Assembly (NCBI GenBank): GCA_024220525.1
Contig: JAMYWO010000071.1
Span: 43,323 to 71,574, forward strand
Length of the DNA: 28,252 nucleotides
DNA from: Cochliopodium minus
Lineage: Eukaryota > Discosea > Himatismenida > Cochliopodiidae
Direction: 5' to 3'
Shown here: one piece after another, positions 21,953-28,252 of the stretch
Layout of the letters: the number at the start of each line of letters is the position of its first letter
Numbering within the stretch: the stretch's first letter is position 1
The notes under the pieces: generated by a model
The model's database searches: none
The model's input: only the letters and a program-made list of their open reading frames with translations
What the model was told of the DNA's origin: nothing
Made by a program: the position numbers and the translations under genes

Positions 21953-23152
21953 TCAACATTTACATCCACCCTCAGTTTTATCACTTTCATCTAACTTGAT
22001 ACTTTCATTCTCAGTTTCATATTTTTCTATGACAAGTTTCTTAGAAATTTCAAGGAAAAGAGGTTCAATACCCTTATTTTCTACCCAAAAAAAATTGTGA
22101 AAAAAAAAAAAAAAAAAAATATTTATTTACGTTTTGCACTAGTTTCAAAATACATAGCATTTATTTTTCTACAAAAATTTTGGGCTTTCTCTACGGAAAC
22201 CTGTCTCTGTTCCAAGTCACATTTGTTTCCTACAAGCACCAAAACGATGGTTGTGTTATCTATGTTTTGATTGAGCTCGTTGACCCAACTTTTAACTGAT
22301 TTATAACTTTCTAAATTACCAATATCAAACACTAATAATGCCTAACAAAAAAAAATTAAACAGCTAAAAATAAATTGTTCAAATGAAAAATTTTTTAATG
22401 ACTAATAAATTTTCTTTGAAGAAAATTATAAAATGAAGATAATTTTTATTAAAAAAATTTTACAGCACTAGCTCCTCTATAATACATGGGTGCCATAGAA
22501 CGAAATTTTTCTTGTCCTGATAATAAAATTTTTGAAATAAAGAATTGAAACAAATTTTATTTTCTTTACCTGCCGTGTCCCACTTTTTTTTTCAAATTTA
22601 ATTTCTTATTATTTATTTAATAAAATTTTCTGTTGTCATTACAATTTGTAGCTTTAGTTTGTGTTTTTTCAAATATCTGTTTCAATTTTAAGTATCTTTT
22701 TTTTGTTTTTTGTTTTTTTTGATGTGATTTAAAATAAAAATTCAATAAAAAATTTTATATAAATTTTTATCCTTACAAAAAGATATACAAAAAAATTTTT
22801 TTTTTTTTTTTATTCTAACATTCTCTTTGTCATAAATGATGCTCCGATTGTAGATGTATTATTTTGGAATATACCGTTAATATACTTACAAAAAATAAAG
22901 GAGATATTGTTAATATTTTCTTGAAATAATTTTTGGAGTGAATTTTTTTTTTACTGTTGTCACTATTGATGTCTTTCCTACATTAGAATCTATAATTTGC
23001 AATATTTTTGAAATATTTCCAATATTGTTAATATTTTGCCCCCAAACAATCAAGTGAAAAAAAAATTAACCTCCCAGAATGACAATTTTTGCTTCATATT
23101 CATCATAATCATCGTAGTTGAATGTATCATCCTGTTGATTATCAAAATTCAT
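21953..23152 (-). CDS. Rab-family small GTPase (one segment unresolved)
   Basis: Clear exons: 23152-23071 (MNFDNQQDDTFNYDDYDEY, then KIVILG), 22989-22955 (DSNVGKTSIVTT, P-loop), about 22884-22820 (YINGIFQNNTSTIGASFMTK, switch I), WDTAG at 22582-22570, 22516-22464 (GQEKFRSMAPMYYRGASA), 22341-22131 (LVGNKCDLEQRQVS and FETSAK) and 22080-21953. The tail ends GGCKC, a double-cysteine prenylation signal typical of Rabs. The guanine-binding motifs and catalytic Gln are present. TIGASF and NKCDLEQRQ suggest the Rab5/22 branch, an endosomal regulator, but this is weak. The stretch 22583-22819 does not resolve: strand sequence like KIKFE sits just before WDTAG, but a run of nine A puts them out of frame. 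This could be a base-calling error, an unusual splice, or damage. The acidic N-terminal extension is longer than usual. Confidence 0.8.
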
Positions 23153-23340
23153 TTTTTTTCCTCTTTTTTTTTTATTTTTTTTTTTTTATATTTTTTTGGT
23201 GAAATTTCTTTTGAATAATTTAAAAAATACAAAAAAAATCAAACAACAAAAAACTTTGAAACATTTTTTTCGGATCTGATCAAAAAGATCAAAAATCAAT
23301 AAAAATAAAAATGTAAACAAAAAAAAAATTTATAAAAAAA

Positions 23341-25161
23341 TTAATTCTTTTTATTTTTGTCATTGTTTTTGGTTTTAACAGACTTTTTCACTCTTTGGTT
23401 TTCCTTTTTCTCTATTTTCTTGTTCAAAGCGTTCTTGAGCTTGCTCTTTTGGAGCTCATTGAGAGGCTTCTTTTGATCACCAGTTATTTTCTGAGAGCCA
23501 GTTTGTTTCCAGTCCTCTCTGGCTGCCTTCTTTGCAGCTTCTCCGCAACCATGATTTTCTGCAAGGTAATGTGCATAACAATATTTGTTTCTACTAATAA
23601 AAAAAAATAGAATTTTTGGGATAAAAAATAAAATAATAATGTAAAAAATTTTTAAAAATAAAAATAAAATTAAACAAAACAAAACCAAATTTTAAAAATA
23701 AAATTATAATAAAAAAATAAAAAATTAAATTAATTAAATTAATTAAAAAATTTTAAAAAAAAATACCAAAAATCACAAATGATCCCCATTACTCTTACAC
23801 TTTGTTTGCAATTTTTTAACCAGCAACAATCACTAATAAAAAAAAAGAAAGAAATTTTGCTTGTCAAACTTTGAGAAAAAAAATTTTTTTTTTTACTTGT
23901 TATATTGTTGAACCAGCTGATCAAAATCATCTACTTTTTTGGGAGGCTGCTTGGGCTTGGAAGGGTTAGGAGTGCTTGTATTGGCAGGTTTTTTCTTCTT
24001 CTTTTTCTTTTTAGGAGGAGCATTTGGGTCACTGTTAGGAAGAGCATCTCCCTCTTTCTTGTCAACCTCTCCTTTATCTTTTGTTACCTCTACACTTTTT
24101 TTTTGATCATCTTCATTTTCAGAAGAAATTTCATCAAAGATATTTTTATTATTATTCTTTTCATTATTATCATTATTATTTTTATTATTATTATTATTAG
24201 ATATTGTTTCGTTAATATTTACATTATTACCAATATTATTATTTACATGATTGCTGTCAATATTGCTGTCAATATGATTGTCATTATTTTTATTTTTATT
24301 TTTATTTTTTGCTTTTTTGTTCTTCTGACTTTGAATGGTCAAAAACTCTTGATGAAGGGACTGATTCCTAAACAAAGTGATATGTCTATCAATGCCCTCC
24401 CCAGTGCTGACATGCACAACACCCAACTCCTCCGCAATCTCATGAACAAGCTTCCTACTCAAAGGAGTCAAATCAGATTCGAAAAACAAAGGAAGAACCT
24501 CCCCAGATTCAAACCACTTCTCCACTCTTTCCCTAAACTTTGTTTCGGGAGATTCCGAAGGTTCGAAAACGATAGGAATGTCCGATTTCTGTTGTTTTCT
24601 TAGCAACTCTTCTTGTTTTTTCTTTTCGAGTCTTTGTTGAGCCCTCTTTATATTCTGTATTATCTCTTCATCTTGCTCGTACTGCACGGGCTTTACAAAG
24701 TCGGTCTGAATAGTGTTGGAGAACTCCACAAACTCCCTCGCACTCTTCACTTCTTCCTTTGAACTGAAGTACTCACAAAGACCCTTAAGAAAAGAATGAG
24801 AAGAAATAGTAGAAACGTCTCCAACAATGCACAAATGTCTCTTTGCTCTGGTTATCTTTTAAAAAAAAATATTTTTTAATAATTTAATATTTTATTAATA
24901 ATTATTTAAAAAATAAATTTTAAAATTAATTAATTTTTTAAAAATAATATTTTTTTGTTACAGCAACGTTGATTCTTCTGTCGTCTTTCAAAAACCCCAC
25001 TTCCTTGTTGGAATTAGAACGAACCAGAGAAATGATGATCACTTCCTTCTCCCTACCTTGGAAACCATCAACAGAAGATATTTCGATATCCTTTTAAAAT
25101 AAAAATTGTAATAACAAAAAATAAAAATATAAATCTTTGAAAAAAAAAAAATAAAAAAATA

Positions 25162-25198
<37 letters not shown>

Positions 25199-25288
25199 AA
25201 ATAAAAAATAAAAAATAAAATACTTGATGATCTTTCTTTATTTGATCCCTCAACAATTGCACTTGAGCATTGTAAGGAGTGATAATTC
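23341..25288 (-). CDS. IGHMBP2/SMUBP2-like helicase, C-terminal part
   Basis: Exons 25288-25224, 25090-24962, 24855-23897, 23832-23767 and 23593-23341 join in phase to 489 residues; the N-terminus is lost at the N of 25289. The superfamily 1 helicase end is clear: [17 protein letters not shown], then [34 protein letters not shown] and CIVGD (motifs V and VI). An R3H nucleic-acid-binding domain follows ([20 protein letters not shown], then GIDRHITLF). After a Lys-rich and Asn-rich stretch with Pro/Lys runs comes an AN1 zinc finger: [15 protein letters not shown], then ICDFC, KYCYAH and ENHGCG. This domain order matches IGHMBP2, a 5'-3' RNA/DNA helicase linked to ribosomes and tRNA. The zinc finger is split over two introns. 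The Asn run is coded by AAT repeats (minus strand of 24150-24310). Confidence 0.93.
24150..24310 (-). repeat. AAT trinucleotide tract coding poly-Asn
   Basis: In-frame AAT/AAC repeats in the helicase gene code for Asn runs interrupted by Lys, Asp and Ile. This is expansion-prone coding low complexity between the R3H and AN1 domains. Confidence 0.8.
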
Positions 25289-25289
25289 N
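25289..25289. other. Single N: contig join
   Basis: The helicase reading frame stops abruptly here, in the middle of a conserved helicase segment, and a WWE-domain frame on the opposite strand begins on the next base. The N is therefore a scaffold join, not an ambiguous base. Confidence 0.85.
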
Positions 25290-25366
25290 AATAAATCTTG
25301 AAAGTATGGAGAACCAAATTGGAGGTAATAAACTTCCGATGCAACGTGTTCCTCTCTTCCCAAAAT
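25290..25366 (+). repeat. 77-bp exact repeat, copy 1
   Basis: Identical over 77 bases to 26518-26594. It starts on the first base after the N, and both copies code for the same WWE segment in the same frame. See the findings for the assembly interpretation. Confidence 0.95.
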
Positions 25367-25575
25367 TTATTTGGCAGTTTCAAAAGAGTTCTACTATTTG
25401 GTTCGATTATAAAAAAGAAGACTCAAATATAATTGAGCAAAATCTCCTCAATGGTGTTATGAGTTTCTCTCTTTCTATCAATGGCAAAGTTTACTTAATT
25501 GATCTCAATAATCAAACTCAAAATGATGGTAAGTTGATGAGAAAAATAAGAAGGATTCCTCCTTTTAACAATTAA
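25290..25575 (+). CDS. WWE-domain protein, C-terminal fragment
   Basis: The frame begins at the contig edge with INLESMENQIGGNKLPMQRV, the end of one WWE domain. It runs on through a second one: FIWQFQ, then IWFDYKKEDSNIIEQ and SFSLSINGKVYLIDLNNQT, then RKIRRIPPF, ending TAA. WWE domains bind ADP-ribose units and occur in PARPs, Deltex and other E3 ligases; which of these this gene encodes cannot be told from the tail. The first 77 bases are repeated exactly at 26518-26594. Any upstream exons are lost at the contig edge. Confidence 0.8.
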
Positions 25576-25926
25576 ATTGTTAATTCAGAGGTTTCTCAAA
25601 CAAAGCCAAAAAAAAACAAAAAACTAAAAAAAAACCAAAAAACAAAAAAGATTTTGTGTATTAATAATTTAATACCAACTTCTTTAAATATTTGAAAAAA
25701 ACAAAAAAGAAAAAAGAAAAATAAAAAAGTTGAAAATCAAATTAAATTTTTGTTAATTCTATATTTCAATTTAAAATGAGTAATATTTGAAAAGTAACTC
25801 CTTTTCATTATTTCTATTCATGAAATACAAAAAATTGGAATAAAAAAGTACAATTAGTTTTTTTTTCCATAAAGTTCAAAATGATATATAATTAGTATAT
25901 AACCTCTTTAAAAACAAGAAAATAAA
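25576..25926. other. Intergenic stretch without a recognised gene
   Basis: AT-rich sequence between the WWE fragment and the tRNA, with A-runs. I see no supported ORF or structured element. Confidence 0.5.
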
Positions 25927-25998
25927 GGGATTTTAGCTCACATGGTAGAGCATCCGCTTTGCATGCGGAGGGTAATGGGATCGATACCCATAAGTTCC
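25927..25998 (+). tRNA. tRNA-Ala (anticodon UGC)
   Basis: A full 72-base cloverleaf. The acceptor stem GGGATTT pairs with AAGTTCC and contains G3:U70, the alanine identity pair. D-arm GCTC/GAGC, anticodon stem TCCGC/GCGGA with loop TTTGCAT (anticodon TGC, reads GCA), and T-arm ATGGG/CCCAT with loop ATCGATA. No intron and no encoded CCA. The internal B-box resembles GGATCGATACC. A six-T run at 26002-26007 is the likely RNA polymerase III terminator. U54 of the T-loop is replaced by A, a mild deviation. Confidence 0.95.
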
Positions 25999-26001
25999 TT
26001 A

Positions 26002-26007
26002 TTTTTT
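26002..26007 (+). terminator. Pol III T-run terminator of tRNA-Ala
   Basis: Six consecutive T begin four bases after the tRNA 3' end, the usual polymerase III stop. Confidence 0.7.
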
Positions 26008-26381
26008 ACTTTATGGTTTAATTAGTTGAATGTAAAGAAAGATATTTTTGTTAATTTGATTTCTTTTTTTAATAGATTTGATAGATGAACAAGGTATTTT
26101 AAGAATATTTTGATAACGACTTGGAAATTATGGAAAGATACATTTTTTAAAAATAATCACTCTTTAGTATTCAATTTAACAAAAAAAATAAGTTAATTAT
26201 TTCAAGCATCTGACATCTAATCTCATATTCACTTTGTACATTTTATGAATAAAAATAAATATTAAAAAGTGATAATTAAACATTTCATCCATATCCATTC
26301 CTATCAATTGATGGATTATAAGAATTAGAATTATATCATCTTCAGTTTGGATTTTAAATTCATTATATTGCTGATAATATA
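26008..26381. other. Stretch without a recognised gene, to contig edge
   Basis: AT-rich sequence running to the N at 26382. No ORF or RNA gene that I can support. Confidence 0.5.
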
Positions 26382-26382
26382 N
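26382..26382. other. Single N: contig join
   Basis: A WWE reading frame is already open on the next base with no preceding start or acceptor, as at a contig edge. Confidence 0.75.
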
Positions 26383-26623
26383 CCAAAACCAAAAGTGGCA
26401 ATACTTCTCTGATGGATGTTGGATGGATTACGAGACAGAACTTTCCAAAGAGATCGAGATAAACTATCTTACTGGAAATCACCATTTTGAAAAAACAGGG
26501 AAGAAAATGATTTACACAATAAATCTTGAAAGTATGGAGAACCAAATTGGAGGTAATAAACTTCCGATGCAACGTGTTCCTCTCTTCCCAAAATCAGGCT
26601 TAGAAGAAAAATCAAAAAATTAA
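26383..26623 (+). CDS. WWE-domain protein fragment with short tail
   Basis: From the contig edge the frame reads QNQKWQYFSDGCWMDYETE, then IEINYLTGNHHFEKTGKKM, IYTINLESMENQIGGN and MQRVPLFPK. This is one complete WWE domain with its two diagnostic Trp positions and the closing Gln/Arg strand. Right after the part shared with 25290-25366 it diverges to SGLEEKSKN and stops at TAA, instead of entering a second WWE domain. It is therefore a different gene copy, allele or splice context from the middle contig. Partial at the 5' side. Confidence 0.75.
26518..26594 (+). repeat. 77-bp exact repeat, copy 2
   Basis: Identical over 77 bases to 25290-25366. Here it lies inside a contig and diverges at its 3' end. 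Confidence 0.95.
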
Positions 26624-26726
26624 TTCTTACAAAATCAAAAATTAAAAAAAAAAATTTTCGTTGAAATACAAATTAATTGAAAATCAGAAAAAAATTAAAT
26701 CTTTATTGTAATTTAAAAAAGCCAAC

Positions 26727-27470
26727 TCAAAGTTCCCTTGTACCAATTATCTTTCTCGTTTGAGAAGGAGAAGGAAATGGCAGCTCAACTTCTTTTTTTT
26801 TCAGAAAATCTACCCAGCTTTTCATTTTTGAGGAAGTATGCCTCTTGAAAATGGAGTTTACATGAGAACACATTGATTTTAGGATTGGAATGGATTCATA
26901 GTAAGCGTCATGAATGAGATCACCCATGTGAGTCAAGCAAAGAAGTTTTTGACTCACAGAACAACACAAGAAGCACCATCATGAGAAATAGAAGTAAGTT
27001 GTGTACTTGGTTTTTGTTGGTTGCCTCTTGATGAAGCATCCAGTTGCAGGTTTGCGTTCCTCATTGAAATGGGCATAACAGAAAGTTCTCCATCAACTAC
27101 CCCATTCTCTTCAACTCTCCCTCCAAGTGCTCTCCTTTTCTCCACTTTCAATTCCTTTACTACTTTCTCCTTCTCCACTTTCTCCTCCTTTAAAAACCTC
27201 GTCACCTTCTATTTCCACATCACTCCCTCCTCCTTCATCTCCAACCGTTGTCTTTATTTACCATCATGTAAAACCCATTTCCTTGGTTGATCATTTGGGT
27301 CACACCATCCATTGAGTGAGACAAGAAATGTTGTCTGTCAAAGTGGATTGAGGAGAATGATATTTCCTTGTTCTCAAATTCGAGTTGAAAGGGATGTTCC
27401 ATTATGCAGGTGAGAAGCATACTGATTGCTACTCGCTGTTTAGGTTGTATTTTCCTTTGCATGATGACTT
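26727..27470 (-). pseudogene. Possible transposase-derived, frame-broken remnant
   Basis: On the minus strand three overlapping open stretches in different frames follow one another. 27462-27235 encodes EHPFQLEFENKEISFSSIHF, then HSMDGVTQMINQGNGFYMM. 27205-26954 encodes a Glu/Lys-rich part, then LSVMPISMRNANLQLDASS. 26969-26727 encodes LLCLTHMGDLIHDAYYESIP, then HVNSIFKRH and SWVDFLKKKEVELPFPSPSQ, ending TRKIIGTREL. The last part faintly resembles the hAT transposase region with a conserved His, a long helix and a P..TR motif before the catalytic core. No continuous frame exists, so it would be inactive. Base composition is clearly less AT-rich than the rest of the window. The transposase assignment is tentative; a diverged host gene is the alternative. 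Confidence 0.35.
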
Positions 27471-27640
27471 TGGTTGGTATACTGGAAGTCCTCTTGCTAA
27501 ATCATTCAAGTTTTGGAGTTTCTTGCTTACATAAGGAACAGCTTTCTTTCTTTTCCCAATAGGTCAACCTCCAAGTATTGTCTTTGAACACAAGTTGGAG
27601 CAAGAGAATAACCGTTATTTTTTTTGTTTCTTGTGATGAT

Positions 27641-27977
27641 GTTCCTAATTTTTGAATTGTTTATTCATTTTTTATTATTTTGGTCAGAGGAAATATCGTT
27701 ATAAATTGAGCAAAAAAAGGTTTGATCCTTTATTTGTTGTATTATAATACATTAATATTAGATGAATAATTTATGTATGAAAAAAATGAGAAAAGAAAAA
27801 AATTTTAATCACCTATTTTGTCCATAATTTGCGAAAAATATCAATTCATATGTGAGAGATTTGTTTTTTAATTTGTTGATCCTCTTTCAAAAATTATAAA
27901 AAATTATTAAAATTTTTTTTTATTTTTTTCTTAATATTTTATCACAACAAAAAATTAGTTTTTTAAATTTTCGTTCA
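27641..27977. other. Stretch without a recognised gene
   Basis: AT-rich, with T and A runs. No ORF, repeat or RNA gene that I can support. Confidence 0.45.
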
Positions 27978-28252
27978 AAATAAAAAAATCAAAAAATTAA
28001 TTATTTTATAACGGAAATCAAAAATCAAAAAAAATAAATTCTTCCAAGCCTGTCTGTCAGTTGGAGTAACAGGATCATCAGACTGATGATCCTTCAACCA
28101 ATCTTTGTATTTTGGTAACTGTTTAAATGAGGTATTGTCTGGTAAATGCTTGTAAATTGCGTCTCCTGAGTAAACTGAGTCTGTTGAAATCCACTCTAAT
28201 TTTACTTTATGCTTTTCAAGTGCAGTTTCAACTTCTGAAAAAATTTTTGATA
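27978..28252 (-). CDS. Partial ORF of unknown function at window edge
   Basis: On the minus strand the frame is open from the edge for about 90 codons to TGA near 27978. The first 65 are clearly coding in character: SKIFSEVETALEKHKVKLEW, then ISTDSVYSGDAIYKHLP, then YKDWLKDHQSDDPVTPTDRQ and AWKNLFF. The last part becomes Phe/Ile-rich from T runs and may be intron or 3' flank, so the true exon end is uncertain. No family recognised. Third-position C and A use differs somewhat from the AT-extreme genes elsewhere, as in the adjoining remnant. Confidence 0.45.

Noticed and set aside
23905-24603. Plus-strand ORF of 232 residues
   Set aside because: Antisense of the helicase exon carrying R3H and the Asn/Lys-rich region. 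Its Ile/Phe-rich content is just the complement of AAT and AAA codons.
27021-27315. Ser/Pro-rich plus-strand ORFs
   Set aside because: They overlap each other in two frames and are opposite a Glu/Lys-rich minus reading. Low complexity explains all of them and no start or splice context supports them.

Overview
The window is very AT-rich eukaryotic DNA. Its genes carry many short introns (mostly about 50 to 250 bp) with GTAA-type donors and AG acceptors, long A/T homopolymers between genes, and Asn- and Lys-rich proteins. This points to a free-living amoeboid protist (an anaeramoebid- or amoebozoan-like genome is my best guess). The sequence alone does not fix the lineage. The standard genetic code fits: a 1010-residue ankyrin protein has no internal TAA or TAG, and adenylosuccinate synthetase ends at TAA exactly where the family ends. 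All exon structures below were joined by hand from splice sites and reading phase.

Layout. 1-1672: scattered coding-like pieces of an upstream gene that do not join into one frame. 1797-2540 (+): Rac-type GTPase with a CVLL prenylation box. 2815-3947 (+): BTB/KCTD-type protein containing a 7-nt microexon. 4056-5180 (-): seven-exon F-box protein resembling FBXO31. 5429-5846 (-): small ubiquitin-like protein with a predicted myristoylated N-terminus. 5900-9109 (+): large ankyrin-repeat protein. 9251-9535 (-): small membrane-anchored orphan. 9705-9813: MITE-like palindromic insertion with a 10-bp target duplication. 9902-10808 (-): protein with a C-terminal membrane segment. 11358-12391 (+): decayed amidase. 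12508-15145 (-): adenylosuccinate synthetase, eight exons. 15603-17377 (+): putative amidotransferase-fold (GATase-like) protein. 17655-18343 (-): unknown gene. 18749-21587 (-): nine-exon WD40 protein. 21953-23152 (-): Rab GTPase with one unresolved segment. 23341-25288 (-): C-terminal part of an IGHMBP2-like helicase with R3H and AN1 zinc-finger domains.

Single N characters at 25289 and 26382 show that the window joins three contigs. The helicase is cut at the first join. Both small contigs carry pieces of WWE-domain genes that share an exact 77-bp sequence. The middle contig also has an intact tRNA-Ala(UGC). The last contig holds a less AT-rich, frame-broken, possibly transposon-derived stretch and an ORF running off the window edge.

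Two themes stand out. First, many products look like ubiquitin-system parts (BTB, F-box, ubiquitin-like, WWE) beside small GTPases. Second, a short two-helix motif with a K-[IL]-P-[KR] core recurs in three otherwise unrelated proteins: at the C-terminus of the ankyrin and GATase-like proteins, and on its own exon inside the WD40 protein. By analogy with animal ankyrin-SOCS and WD40-SOCS proteins it may be a docking box. That role is inference.
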